From: Nitrosospira multiformis | GTDB taxonomy: Bacteria; Pseudomonadota; Gammaproteobacteria; Burkholderiales; Nitrosomonadaceae | DNA: 64,000 bases | Assembly: GCA_017306155.1 (NCBI GenBank) | Contig: JAFKJB010000017.1 | Span: forward strand, 32,045 to 96,044 | Reading direction: 5' to 3' | Shown here: piece after piece, positions 46,294 through 56,101 of the stretch | Layout of the letters: each line of letters starts with the position of its first letter | How positions within the stretch are numbered: the first letter of the stretch is position 1 | The notes under the pieces: generated by a model | What the model saw: the letters and a program-made list of their open reading frames with translations, nothing else | Database searches by the model: none | What the model was told of the DNA's origin: nothing | Program-made: the position numbers and the translations under genes

Positions 46294-49200
46294 CTAGGAC
46301 GTGCTTCCTGCGTGATTTTGCCACGCGCCTATCCATGTTTCAAACTCATCGGCAGTCATGGGCCAGGCATAAAGATAACCCTGGCCTTCCTTACATAAGA
46401 CACTTTGCAGGAACTCCGCCTGCGCTTCCGTTTCTACGCCTTCGGCAATGATGCGCAAGCCCAGGTTGAGACCCATTGCCACAATTGCCGCCGCGATGGC
46501 CTCGGCATCATTATTACCCGGCACATCGCGCACGAATGACTGGTCGATTTTCAGGCGGTCAACAGTAAATTGCCGTAAATAGGCAAGACTTGAGTAACCT
46601 GTGCCAAAATCGTCGATTGCAACTTTCACTCCAAGTTCATCCAGTTGGCGCAGCTTGTTCAGCGCAGGTTCCGCGCCCTGCATCACCGCGCTTTCAGTAA
46701 GCTCCAGCTCCAGGCGCGCGGGAGTCAAACCGGACGCCTGCAGCGCATTTTCAATAACCTCGACAAAATCAGTCTGGCGGAACTGCACTGCCGAAACATT
46801 GACCGAGATACCAGCGTCCAGCAATCCGTCGTCATACCACAGTCGCGCCTGCCTGCATGATTCGCGCAAACCCCATTCGCCGATCGGAAGGATCAGTCCC
46901 GTATCCTCCGCAACGGGAATAAAGCGAACAGGGGAAATCAATCCACGTGCAGGATGGTGCCAGCGCATCAACACCTCCACTCCGATGATACGGCCGGTCG
47001 CAAGCTCGATCTGGGGCTGATAAACCAGAAACATTTCACCGCGTTCGACCGCGCCGCGGAGGTCATGTTCCAGGCTGAGCCGTTCGATTGCGCGGGCTGT
47101 CATGTCTTCCGAATAGAACTGGTAACGGTTGCATCCCGCTTCCTTTGCTGCGTACATGGACGCATCCGCATTGCGCAGGAGGATACCCGCTTCCGTACCG
47201 TTATCAGGATAGATGCAGATGCCAACACTTCCAGTCAGCAGCAGTTCATGCTTTTCGATCCGGTATGGTTGAGAAAGACCATCTATGATTTTTTGCGCTA
47301 CGCGGGCTGCATCCTCCACGGTTTCGATCTCGCTCAGGAGTACGACAAATTCGTCACCTCCCACGCGGCTTACCGTATCGACACTGCGTATCGAGGTCTG
47401 CATCCGTTCGGCCACTGCCTTGAGCAGGTGGTCGCCAATATCATGGCCAAGAGAATCATTGATTGCCTTGAAACGATCGAGGTCTAAGAACAGTACAGCG
47501 AGGCGTTTGGCTTGCCGCGACGCACGGTTGATGGCTACCCTCATCCGGTCGGCCAGCAGGGAGCGGTTTGGCAGGCCGGTGAGCGAATCGTAATGGGCCA
47601 GATGCAATATTCTTTGTTCTGACGCCTTGCGTTCTGTGATATCCCGCGCAAGAACGATAAAACGGGGACCCGTTGCGGGATCGACGTGCTTGCGCGAGAC
47701 GGAAAGCTCAAACCACCACTTGTCTTCCCGGCCGGGAAGGCGAAGTTCCAGTTGCTTCCCGGAGGAGAGTCCTTTCTCCTGCGCCTCCGACATTGCTGAC
47801 AGGATGATATCCACGGCCTCACCCGGGAGAACATCCGCAATTTTTTTGCCTAAAAGGTTTTCACCGGACAAAGTCGGAAACTCGGTACGCCGGACCGAAT
47901 GCCATGCATGAACCCGGCCGTCTGCATCGAGCTCGAACAGCAAATCGGGAATGGCATCGAGCGTGGCCTGGAGCTGGCGTCGTGCCGCCAGAATTTCAGT
48001 TTTCTGGCGTTCCTGCTCGGTAATATCCCGGATCATGGAAACAAAATAATGCACCGTGCCATCGTCCTTGCGGACGCATTTGACATCCACGTTGGCGAAG
48101 ATTATTGAACCATCCTTACGGATGAAGCGCTTGTTCATCGCATAGCCTTCAGACTCACCTTTCACGATGCGCTGGCGCTCGGCAGTGCCTTTAGCGACAT
48201 CATCCGGATGCGTTACCTCAATCCAGGTTTTTTTCGCCAACTCCTCACCTGAGTATCCCATCATCTCGCAAAACTGATCATTGAACCGCAGCCAGTGTTT
48301 CGTATCGGGAGAGGTGATTGCCATGCCGATGAATGGCAACTCATAGAAATACTTGAGAAGGCGATCCTGCTCGGCGGTGTGAACGATCAGCGCCAGCTGG
48401 TGGGCGCGTTGCTGTTGACGCCATAGCAGCAGCAGCACGACGCTTACCGCAGTAACTGCGATGAGAATGATGGCGCTGATCCAGAATACAAGCGTCCATA
48501 ACTGCGTCAGTACTTCATTCTGGTCGATTTTTGCAAGCAAGCGCCAACCGGTACCGGTAAGGGGCCGATACGCCGCCAGCACTTGCTCGCCCCGATAGTC
48601 AATTCCATGTATGGTTCCCTGTTGTTCGGCACGCGTGGCCAGGGCCCCGGGGAGTTCATCGGTGGCAGCGAGCGCATGATATCCATCGGCTGTGTGTGTC
48701 CATTGAGAGGGACGCAGCTTATTAAGATAAGTAACAGTTTCATTCTTTTGTACGATAAGCAGTATCTCTCCGCTGGGACTGATACGCGGCCACTTCTCGA
48801 CGAGTGGAAGAAGGAATTGCTCCAGATCCGCTCTTAAAAGCACGACGGCAACAGGTTCCTGATCTGTTTTCTCCGCCACCAAAGGCACTGCAATATCCAG
48901 CAGGGCTTTTCCGTTTTCATCCAGAAAGAAATCGGTGCTCTGTATCTGGCGTGTCCGTAGTGCGCTAGCCAGTAATTCCCGGGTAACGGATGGCAGTTCA
49001 TGTTTTTCGCCCAACATGAGCAGAGGGTGACTTTTGGCATCAAGCAATATCACTGACTCATAGCTGTAGGCTTGCCGTACTGCCTCCAGGCGATTACGGA
49101 TGAGGTCCAGTGCATGTCCGTCTATTCTTTCCTGGAGATTGACCACTCGCTCGATGAGCGCCTGGCTCGCCAGCAATGCTTGTGCATCGTTATACCGTTC

Positions 49201-49632
49201 AGCGAGCCAGAGTTCAACCTGCTCTGCCTTAAGATCGACGATGGTTTGCAGATCAGCATAAGCCCCTCGCTCTATCTCCGGACCATACACTTTTACGATC
49301 ATTATGCTGATAATGGGCGCTACCATCGCCAGCGAGAAGAACGCCAGCATCAACCGGTTCAGCCAGAAGCCTGCCGAAGCCGAAGCCGGAGGTGTCGCAC
49401 CTCCTTCACGGGCAGTGGTATCCCGACTCAGCTTGAGCAGCGTATAAAAGAGGATACTGCTGATGGCAATAAGAACCAGTTCCCTTGCCAGAAAAGCCTG
49501 GTCCCGTAAAACGGGATCTTCGAGCATGAGAGATATCAGATAGCTCGCAACAGCCATCCAGAGAGTCGATAAAGCGACGTAAAGCAAGACGATGAGCCAG
49601 GGAGAACGACTCATCGTATAACTGCTGAGCAA
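46294..49632 (-). CDS. Membrane sensor with PAS, GGDEF and EAL domains
   Basis: A 1,112-residue c-di-GMP enzyme. Order: membrane helices (about 10-35, 45-65 and 90-115), a periplasmic dCache-like sensor (about 120-380), another helix, two PAS/PAC domains (about 430-550 and 555-680), a GGDEF domain with intact RVGGDEF near 753, and an EAL domain. The EAL signature reads EVL, with the other key elements AIDDFGTGYSSL, KIDQSFVR and IAEGVETEAQ present. Both synthase and phosphodiesterase activity are possible. It may tune the c-di-GMP sensed by PelD in the pel operon; this is inference. Confidence 0.93.
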   Translation of the reverse strand: MLSSYTMSRSPWLIVLLYVALSTLWMAVASYLISLMLEDPVLRDQAFLARELVLIAISSILFYTLLKLSRDTTAREGGATPPASASAGFWLNRLMLAFFSLAMVAPIISIMIVKVYGPEIERGAYADLQTIVDLKAEQVELWLAERYNDAQALLASQALIERVVNLQERIDGHALDLIRNRLEAVRQAYSYESVILLDAKSHPLLMLGEKHELPSVTRELLASALRTRQIQSTDFFLDENGKALLDIAVPLVAEKTDQEPVAVVLLRADLEQFLLPLVEKWPRISPSGEILLIVQKNETVTYLNKLRPSQWTHTADGYHALAATDELPGALATRAEQQGTIHGIDYRGEQVLAAYRPLTGTGWRLLAKIDQNEVLTQLWTLVFWISAIILIAVTAVSVVLLLLWRQQQRAHQLALIVHTAEQDRLLKYFYELPFIGMAITSPDTKHWLRFNDQFCEMMGYSGEELAKKTWIEVTHPDDVAKGTAERQRIVKGESEGYAMNKRFIRKDGSIIFANVDVKCVRKDDGTVHYFVSMIRDITEQERQKTEILAARRQLQATLDAIPDLLFELDADGRVHAWHSVRRTEFPTLSGENLLGKKIADVLPGEAVDIILSAMSEAQEKGLSSGKQLELRLPGREDKWWFELSVSRKHVDPATGPRFIVLARDITERKASEQRILHLAHYDSLTGLPNRSLLADRMRVAINRASRQAKRLAVLFLDLDRFKAINDSLGHDIGDHLLKAVAERMQTSIRSVDTVSRVGGDEFVVLLSEIETVEDAARVAQKIIDGLSQPYRIEKHELLLTGSVGICIYPDNGTEAGILLRNADASMYAAKEAGCNRYQFYSEDMTARAIERLSLEHDLRGAVERGEMFLVYQPQIELATGRIIGVEVLMRWHHPARGLISPVRFIPVAEDTGLILPIGEWGLRESCRQARLWYDDGLLDAGISVNVSAVQFRQTDFVEVIENALQASGLTPARLELELTESAVMQGAEPALNKLRQLDELGVKVAIDDFGTGYSSLAYLRQFTVDRLKIDQSFVRDVPGNNDAEAIAAAIVAMGLNLGLRIIAEGVETEAQAEFLQSVLCKEGQGYLYAWPMTADEFETWIGAWQNHAGSTS

Positions 49633-49903
49633 TGGGGAAACTTTATCATCTGAATTCAGAAACCCGGCGTCACCGGTACCAATAGGAGGACAAAGGACTT
49701 CCGATTATTTGTTATTGATTGGCAGAGGCTAAGTTCAAGATCAGTTCAGCATAAGTTTAGACAGTTGTCTGTGTGATTGATTACAGAGTAGATGTGTTTT
49801 CTGATCGCCGAATCTTCCTTAAGGCAAAGCTTTTTCTGGGCAAAGCCTTCTTCTGGCCGGGTAACATCTTGTATATAATATGCCAGCCTTCTGGAGGAGT
49901 ATC

Positions 49904-50776
49904 ATGAAAAAGGAATATATTTCCACGCTTATTCTGTCCGTCGCCCTGATCTGGCCGATTCCGTCAGGGAATGTGTTTGCCGGCGAAACGTGCCATGCCT
50001 CTCTGGCAAATGGATTTTATGACGAATACCAGAGGATCGTCCCGTCCCTGAGAGATCGGGCAATGTATGCGGAATTGTGCTCATTGAAGTACGAGGATGC
50101 GCAAAAGGCGATCAAGCGCGCTCAGCAGTTCGGTAAGGATAAATCGCTGGGGCTGACGTACGGACTTGTCAATCTGGATGATCTGCCGCCTGACAACAGT
50201 CCGGATTCAGACTCGAGCCCGGCAGATACGATGAGCGATATGCGATTCGGTCAATGGAAGGGGGGGTATTGCGCACAAAATGCGACGCTCGATCCTTCCC
50301 AGGCTTCGGAGTTTTTTATGCAACGGGCAGTGGCCGGCAATAGCGATGCTTCCCGGGCAGTCGAAAACTGGTCAGCATGCCTGCGCAAGCTGCCGGGACT
50401 GACCTGTTGGGCAACTCCGGCCAAGGTATCCGCCGCAGAACAGGGAGAAGAGTTTGTGCTCAATGTCAATTGGGCATCAGGCGGGATTTCAGGATCCCAG
50501 GACCAGCCCGAGATCGAGTATTCCTATCTTACGAGAGGGGGGGTTGCGAAGTTCGAAGGTGTGGCTGCCTCCCGGATATTACCTGACCGTTATAAGTTGA
50601 AAGCAGGAACGCTGCAGATCCCTGTTATCCGACCCGCAGATAAGGGCGTGTTTGCAACCCTCAAGGTAAGCCATGCCGGAACGGAACACAGCTGCAAGGT
50701 TTTCGTACCGGGCGACAGGGACTTTTCATTGTCTGAGCCATTCATTAACCGGTTGAAGCTTAAATACCCGGGTTGA
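49904..50776 (+). CDS. Exported hypothetical protein
   Basis: 290 residues with a signal peptide (ILSVALIWPIPSGNVFA) and several Cys residues suggesting disulfides. The C-terminal half looks like a beta-sandwich domain (LTCWATPAKVSAAEQGEEFV, then IPVIRPADKGVFATLKVSH). No family recognised. The ATG at 49904 has CTGGAGGAG upstream; the frame is open from 49880. It stands alone between the sensor gene (divergent) and the convergent HAD hydrolase gene. Confidence 0.7.
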   Translation: MKKEYISTLILSVALIWPIPSGNVFAGETCHASLANGFYDEYQRIVPSLRDRAMYAELCSLKYEDAQKAIKRAQQFGKDKSLGLTYGLVNLDDLPPDNSPDSDSSPADTMSDMRFGQWKGGYCAQNATLDPSQASEFFMQRAVAGNSDASRAVENWSACLRKLPGLTCWATPAKVSAAEQGEEFVLNVNWASGGISGSQDQPEIEYSYLTRGGVAKFEGVAASRILPDRYKLKAGTLQIPVIRPADKGVFATLKVSHAGTEHSCKVFVPGDRDFSLSEPFINRLKLKYPG

Positions 50777-50823
50777 GAGCGACTTTCCCCAGCTATCCTT
50801 TCTTTTATCTCCTTTTTCATAGG

Positions 50824-50839
50824 GGGGAATCGATTCCCC
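50824..50839. terminator. Perfect palindrome between convergent genes
   Basis: GGGGAATCGATTCCCC is a perfect 16-bp inverted repeat between the stop codons at 50776 and 50855, in the right place for a bidirectional terminator. On the plus strand no T-run follows; T-rich sequence lies before it, which would follow it on the minus strand. Confidence 0.5.
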
Positions 50840-50854
50840 GCGTTGCGCTCGACG

Positions 50855-51583
50855 CTAACGTTGCGCCAGTTGAGCTATGCCAGTGAGGATATCCTCGAAT
50901 TGTTGGGCCCGATACGCGGGTACAACGTTCTCGTAAGTTTTGGCGCCCTGATTGGAGTCAAAAAAAATCGTTCTGATATCGAGAAGCTGGGCTCCATAGA
51001 TGTCCCGGAACATATCATTTCCCACCGTGATTGCCTCTGAGCGCGAGATACCCATTTTATCGAGTGCTTTGCTGAACAGGCGGGAATCGGGTTTTCTGAA
51101 ACCGTAGTAACTGGAAATGATGGCAGGATTGAAATAACCCTCAAGACCCACCGCCCGAATTTCAGGCAGTGCAAAACAGGGTTGTGCGTCAGACACCAGC
51201 GCGAGTTGATAGCGTGCCTGAAGCTCATTCAATACTTCCTTCACGTTTGGATAGAGTCGAAGGCGTTTGCGCGAGATGCCGCGATAAATATGGGCGATCA
51301 CTTTTGCCTGCTGCCCCCGGATATAGGCTGACTTGATGCCTTGCTGGAGGAGCAGTTCGTTCCATATGGCTTCCACATCGATTTCCGGGTATTCCTCATC
51401 CTTTGCATCCTTCTGTTGTCTCATGATGGCATAGTAACGCTCCCGCACCTGTCCCCGATGAAGATATACACCCTGGTAAACCAGGTAGTGTGCGATGGCG
51501 CGATAGATTTCATCATGGGATTCATCGGTTTCGATATCGATCAGGGTGCCATAGAGGTCAAACAGGATGCCTTTTATTGCCAT
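50855..51583 (-). CDS. HAD-superfamily hydrolase
   Basis: 242 residues with the catalytic DxxxT motif at the start (FDLYGTL), a helical cap (about 20-100), motif II (LVSDAQ) and the C-terminal acidic motif (VGNDMFRDIYGA), all in place for a phosphatase of the haloacid dehalogenase superfamily. The substrate is unknown. It lies 12 bp downstream of a kinase-like gene, and the two are probably one transcript with linked function. Confidence 0.88.
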   Translation of the reverse strand: MAIKGILFDLYGTLIDIETDESHDEIYRAIAHYLVYQGVYLHRGQVRERYYAIMRQQKDAKDEEYPEIDVEAIWNELLLQQGIKSAYIRGQQAKVIAHIYRGISRKRLRLYPNVKEVLNELQARYQLALVSDAQPCFALPEIRAVGLEGYFNPAIISSYYGFRKPDSRLFSKALDKMGISRSEAITVGNDMFRDIYGAQLLDIRTIFFDSNQGAKTYENVVPAYRAQQFEDILTGIAQLAQR

Positions 51584-51595
51584 AATAGATATCTC

Positions 51596-52591
51596 TCAGG
51601 CCAATGTCTTTCTGGCTTCATCCAGCAAGCGTTTCCTATATGTCCCATTGATCCACGCATTACGGCTGATGCGCAGGAGAGTGAGCGCGGCATAGAAGGG
51701 AAGACGACGGGTTATCGCAGCGAAGGCTGCATCGCGATCGGGAAAATGACAACTGTATTCCCACAGAAAATGCCCGATAAAGGGTTCGGCCCGCCACTTG
51801 TCGCCCGTCTGCTGCAAGAAGAAATGCTGGAGTTCGCCTGCGACGCGGCCCAGATCAAATACCCTGTCGGATGATTTCATCCGCTCCAGGTCGAGCAGGA
51901 TGACCCAGAGGCCATCGCCAAAAAGAACATTATCCGGAGTAACATCGCCATGGATCAGGACCTTGCAGTCTTCCCACATGCAGGCTTTATCCCTCCATCG
52001 GTTTTTTAGCCGGTAAAAGTCCTGCGCCTGATCCCATTCAACCCATGCTGCGCTTAGCAAGCGGTTCATGATCTGGTCAAAGTAATCGCATTCTTTGTTG
52101 AAATCCACTTTGCTATCGTGGGCTGTCCGGTTATGCAGCGTGGCAAGAAAATAAGCAAGCGCAGTAAGCTTCTGGAAAAGAACATCATGCACATTCTCGC
52201 GGATCGCCTTGAGGATGAAATGTTTAAAATGTGTGCCGTAGCAATATTCTTCCACAACCACGCGGTTAAGGCTGGCGTTGCGGCCAAGGGGACGCGCCAC
52301 ATAGTGGGGATAGGCATTGAAGCCGATGCTGCGCAGATAATTCAAATTATTGAACTCCTGCTCCATGTGACGCGACGCAGCGTCAAGGCCGATATGCGGA
52401 ACGCCGCCGAAAAATTTTCCGATAACCCGCGCTTTGCTGCTCCGCTCTTCGTAAAGGTAAACATGATTGGAGGCACGCAACTCATAAACCCTGAAATCCG
52501 GATGAGTCACCGCCTGCAGCGCCGGGAGGATGTCATGCCGGAGATATTCATAAAAGGGATCATCTGTCGACAGATGGCCTAGGTATTTCAT
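51596..52591 (-). CDS. Aminoglycoside-phosphotransferase-fold kinase
   Basis: 331 residues of the APH/choline-kinase fold. The catalytic loop HGDVTPDNVLF is intact and the metal motif reads LLDLERM in place of the usual IDFE/IDWE. Function is likely phosphorylation of a small metabolite rather than antibiotic resistance, since it lacks the AAC/APH resistance context and is paired with the HAD phosphatase gene. Confidence 0.85.
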   Translation of the reverse strand: MKYLGHLSTDDPFYEYLRHDILPALQAVTHPDFRVYELRASNHVYLYEERSSKARVIGKFFGGVPHIGLDAASRHMEQEFNNLNYLRSIGFNAYPHYVARPLGRNASLNRVVVEEYCYGTHFKHFILKAIRENVHDVLFQKLTALAYFLATLHNRTAHDSKVDFNKECDYFDQIMNRLLSAAWVEWDQAQDFYRLKNRWRDKACMWEDCKVLIHGDVTPDNVLFGDGLWVILLDLERMKSSDRVFDLGRVAGELQHFFLQQTGDKWRAEPFIGHFLWEYSCHFPDRDAAFAAITRRLPFYAALTLLRISRNAWINGTYRKRLLDEARKTLA

Positions 52592-52654
52592 TAACCTCTA
52601 CGATACCTCCGGTTTTAAAATGTGCCTCCACAAAGAACCCGTTGCATCGATCAG

Positions 52655-53335
52655 CTAGCCCCTGAAGACAATATCGAATACTGCCACCATGAACTCAGGC
52701 TCCTCTGCGGTCGGCGGAAGCAGCTTTACAATCAATGCGTCCGGATTGAGAACACTTTGGAGGAAGGAGTCTTTCTCATTGTAGGGGTCTCCCTCGAAGT
52801 ACATCTGAGTTACCAGTACATCACGACGGCCTCTGACATCGAAATGGATGTGAGCCGGCCGAATTCCGATGCTACCTGCCGGATAATGCAACGGTTTTAT
52901 TGTTTTAAACTGGTAGAAGCCGTCAGGACCTGTAGTCACTGCGCCAAAGCCCTGGAAATTGGGATCGAGGGGCGCGGGATTGGTATCGTCGGGATGCGCG
53001 TAGCGCCCCGCAGCATTGGCTTGCCAGATTTCAACCTCCGCGCCCGACACTGGTTTGCCGTCAGGATTGCATACTCTTCCCCTGACGATGATGGACTGTC
53101 CCTTGGCGCGTCCTGATCCTCCGGATACCCGTGTAAGGTCGCCGCTGCGATCGGGTTCGCTCATAATGGGATAAAAGGGGCCCAGGATCTGATCCTGGGT
53201 TCGCTCCAGGGCCTTCGCAAAAACTGCACTGGCAGGCGGCAATATACCCGCGGCAAACATGGCGGCAGACGCTTTTAAAATAGCGCGGCGACTGACAGGC
53301 TGGCATTCTTCTTGTATTCCTTTTCGAGCGCCCAT
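52655..53335 (-). CDS. Tat-exported intradiol ring-cleavage dioxygenase
   Basis: 226 residues. A twin-arginine signal (SRRAILKASAAMFAAG) predicts folded export. The domain has the Fe(III) ligand region: Tyr in AAGRYAHPDD, Tyr in LHYPAGS, and the His pair in RPAHIHFDV, as in protocatechuate/catechol 1,2-dioxygenase-like proteins. The ATG at 53335 follows AAGGAGTATCAA and gives a good Tat signal; the frame is open upstream. Exported intradiol dioxygenases are seen in many bacteria, with substrates mostly unknown. Confidence 0.9.
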   Translation of the reverse strand: MGARKGIQEECQPVSRRAILKASAAMFAAGILPPASAVFAKALERTQDQILGPFYPIMSEPDRSGDLTRVSGGSGRAKGQSIIVRGRVCNPDGKPVSGAEVEIWQANAAGRYAHPDDTNPAPLDPNFQGFGAVTTGPDGFYQFKTIKPLHYPAGSIGIRPAHIHFDVRGRRDVLVTQMYFEGDPYNEKDSFLQSVLNPDALIVKLLPPTAEEPEFMVAVFDIVFRG

Positions 53336-53511
53336 TTGATACTCCTTTTTAGCCGTGCCTGGTTCCGGGTTTCCAAGAATCAGGGAGAGAGAAACATGAA
53401 CCGGCAATTCTGCCAATTCTGCCTTGCGACATCACTATCCGGTTCTTCCCTATAAAATGACAGTAGTACAGAATAGCCCTGTTTGCCAGTAAAAAGAGCC
53501 GATAGCAGAAA

Positions 53512-54621
53512 ATGTTTCCGGACCGGAGGATATCGGATGTTGTCGTCATAGGTGGCGGACCTGCAGGCGCTGCCTGCGCCCTTACGCTCGCGCGTGCGGG
53601 TGTCGATGTAAAGCTGGTGTACTGGGGAGGCTACGCTCCGGGCGGCATCGAATTCGTATCGGGGCGGGCGCGCCATTTTATCGAGCAGTACTGTCCCGAT
53701 TTTTTTTCAGAGGCAGTGCACGGAATAGAGATTCATGAGACTGTCTCGCTGTGGGATATAGCCGAACCGGTAATATCCGATGCAATGTTTAGTCCATGGG
53801 GTGCGGGCATAGCGGTCGAGCGTCCGCTTCTGGATGAAGCTTTGCGAAATCTCGCTTCCAGCGCGGGCAGCACTATCATCTCCGATGCAAAAGTAGTGGG
53901 CGTGGAGCGTCAGCACGACAGATGGCGGCTGATCGCTCGCTCTTCCCAGGAGCCATCTTCCGGTGAAGCTATTTCTGGCGCAGGTGAATGCGCTATTTAT
54001 GGGCGTTTTATAGTGCTTGCGACAGGCCGTGTGCCGCTGCCGTTTTTTGACCACGTGCCTGTATCGGAGCCCTCGCAGATTGCCCTCATGACCTCGCTCC
54101 AGGCACGGATCGCATCCGGCCATACTCTCTATATCGAAGGTACAAGTAGAGGCTGGTGGTACGCTTTGCCTGACAAAAAAGGCTATTTTGCCGGCTTTTG
54201 TATCGAACGGAATGAACTCAAGCAGCGGCAGTCTCCCTTAAAGGATTTTTTCTTTCAGGAATTGCAGCGTACCCGTCTTCTCGCGCCATTGACGGCAGGA
54301 GCTTCCGATCAGCGGCCGATATCCGGACGGACGGCTGGTGCGACGACGTTTCCAGCAATGGGTGGAGATGCCTGGATTGCAGTCGGAGATGCAACGGCAG
54401 CGCCGGACCCTCTCAGCGGAACAGGGATCGAGTGGGCAATCGAATCCGCGCAACTCGGCGCAGACATGTTACTGGAAGCTTTGCAGAAATCTGAAGGGAA
54501 CGGTCTTTTCGATCTGCCTGCCTTTGAGAATGCGATGCGCCAACACGTCATCTCTTGGAAAAAGGCGGCCGCTTACCATTACCACGGGTTGGAAGAGATA
54601 AGGGAAACAAAGAAAACGTGA
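53512..54621 (+). CDS. FAD-dependent monooxygenase-like flavoprotein
   Basis: 369 residues. The N-terminal GGGPAGAACALTLARAG is the FAD Rossmann site, and GDATAAPDPLSGTGIEWA is the second FAD motif of the PHBH/tryptophan-halogenase/LodB superfamily. In LodB and QhpG such proteins modify a partner quinoprotein enzyme; no LodA-like or Qhp partner is adjacent here. The gene is divergent from the intradiol dioxygenase gene. The start at 53512 lacks a strong ribosome binding site. Confidence 0.82.
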   Translation: MFPDRRISDVVVIGGGPAGAACALTLARAGVDVKLVYWGGYAPGGIEFVSGRARHFIEQYCPDFFSEAVHGIEIHETVSLWDIAEPVISDAMFSPWGAGIAVERPLLDEALRNLASSAGSTIISDAKVVGVERQHDRWRLIARSSQEPSSGEAISGAGECAIYGRFIVLATGRVPLPFFDHVPVSEPSQIALMTSLQARIASGHTLYIEGTSRGWWYALPDKKGYFAGFCIERNELKQRQSPLKDFFFQELQRTRLLAPLTAGASDQRPISGRTAGATTFPAMGGDAWIAVGDATAAPDPLSGTGIEWAIESAQLGADMLLEALQKSEGNGLFDLPAFENAMRQHVISWKKAAAYHYHGLEEIRETKKT

Positions 54622-54687
54622 GGAAGGGCTCGTGGAGATGCACGGAAATACGCGGAGATACACTAACCCTCGCCGGATAAGCCGACC

Positions 54688-55467
54688 TTATACCCCGATC
54701 TGGATTGCCGTCATGGAAATTGATCCATCATCGAATCCTTCCACTGGAAAACTGATTTCCTCGTTGTGCTGCCTCTGAGCAAGAATATAGAGAAACGGGA
54801 GATAATGGTCAGGGGTCGGCACCGATAGCAACGCATCCTTTCCCAGCTTTTCATAGGTAATCAGGGATTCGACATTGCCTGATCTCAACGCTGTGCGCAC
54901 CATTTTTTCAAACCGCAGAGCCCAGTCATAGGGATCTGCATCATGCTTTCCCCATGAATAGGTGTGCAGATTGTGGACAATATTACCGCTTCCCAGGATA
55001 AGGACGCCGCGATCTCGCAACGGTGCCAGATTTCGTGCCATCTCATAATGGCATGCGGCCCCTTTGGTTTCATCTATACTCAATTGGATGACGGGAATAC
55101 CCGCATCCGGAAACATATGGACGAGGACCGACCAGGTGCCGTGATCGAGCCCCCAGGTCGTGTCCATGACCGCATCCGGCAGGAGTAAATCCGCAACTTC
55201 CGCTGCAAGTTTCGGGGACCCGGGCGCCGGGTACTGGACTTGATAAAGTTCCTGCGGAAATCCGCCGAAGTCATGAATCGTGGGTGGATTTTCCTGTGCA
55301 GTTACCGCTGTTTTCGGTATGTACCAATGTGCGGAGACACAGAGGATAGCTTCGGGTCTGGCCGGAAGGCCCATGCCAATAGCGGACCAGGCTTCAGTAT
55401 ATGCGTTGCGGGACAGGGCATTCATAGGGTTTCCGTGGCCTATGAAGATAGCGGGCATTGCGGTCAT
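54688..55467 (-). CDS. ygiD: 4,5-DOPA-extradiol-dioxygenase-like protein (YgiD)
   Basis: 259 residues of the LigB-superfamily non-haem dioxygenase fold. Conserved His motifs are present: GHGNPMNAL, SAHWYIP, IHDFGGFP and LDHGTWSVLVHMFP. E. coli YgiD cleaves L-DOPA extradiolically in vitro. A convergent flavoprotein gene and the exported intradiol dioxygenase gene lie close by, so aromatic chemistry is a theme, but no complete catabolic pathway is encoded here. Confidence 0.93.
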   Translation of the reverse strand: MTAMPAIFIGHGNPMNALSRNAYTEAWSAIGMGLPARPEAILCVSAHWYIPKTAVTAQENPPTIHDFGGFPQELYQVQYPAPGSPKLAAEVADLLLPDAVMDTTWGLDHGTWSVLVHMFPDAGIPVIQLSIDETKGAACHYEMARNLAPLRDRGVLILGSGNIVHNLHTYSWGKHDADPYDWALRFEKMVRTALRSGNVESLITYEKLGKDALLSVPTPDHYLPFLYILAQRQHNEEISFPVEGFDDGSISMTAIQIGV

Positions 55468-55606
55468 GAGATTGGGCAGGGGCTATGGAAGCGGGGAAAA
55501 TTGGACGGAGGCTGACGGGCTTGCTGGAACGCCATGATTATCGAAGTTACGCCGGAAGCACATTGGCAATCGCAGGATAGCGGTAGGCTCCTGGAACGTG
55601 AACTTC

Positions 55607-55795
55607 TTACACGTTTTCTCTGAAGTATATCACTCCATGATTTTTTCCCGCTTCCGGTAATTTTTCAACCGTTTTCCACTGCTTGCATTTATTCGCCTGA
55701 AAATGTTCAAACATTTTTTGCCGAAATGCCGCCGACCGGGGATCGAACGAAGCAAAGACATTGCCGAACAGAACCTGATCACGATGTTTTTTCAT
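55607..55795 (-). CDS. Small hypothetical protein
   Basis: 62 residues starting MKKHRDQVLFGNVFASF. The frame is also open upstream to 55894, but the ATG at 55795 is preceded by AGGAAACACAAA. No domain recognised. The sequence is basic and includes one Cys-Lys-Gln stretch (ANKCKQWKTVEK). It lies upstream of ygiD on the same strand, about 140 bp away. Confidence 0.55.
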   Translation of the reverse strand: MKKHRDQVLFGNVFASFDPRSAAFRQKMFEHFQANKCKQWKTVEKLPEAGKNHGVIYFRENV

Positions 55796-56101
55796 TTTGT
55801 GTTTCCTGAAAGGATTAAGAGGATGATTCTGATTTTGCGTACCGGTTTTGGTACAAATCCTATGTTTATCAAGTGTGCGATTGCTAACCGTCAAGTTAAA
55901 GTAAGCGTTTTACAATAGTATGAATATTGCTGCTTTTTTGGATGGGCCCATTGTCAGAGGATGAACCCTTTCCCGTTTGTGCGGCACCGTACAAAAGCTT
56001 CATTTATCGCGTGACATTTGTATCGAATCAATGGAAGAATTGCGCGAAGGAGTGTGGATGATAGATGGCGTGGTCGCGGCTGGCGCAGGGGAATTGCAGG
56101 C

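Noticed and set aside
50822-50895. tRNA-like sequence on the minus strand (D-arm-like TAGCTCAACTGGC and T-arm-like palindrome)
   Set aside because: The D-arm-like part is the coding end of the HAD hydrolase gene (the LTGIAQLAQR region) and no acceptor or anticodon stem of the right size can be formed.
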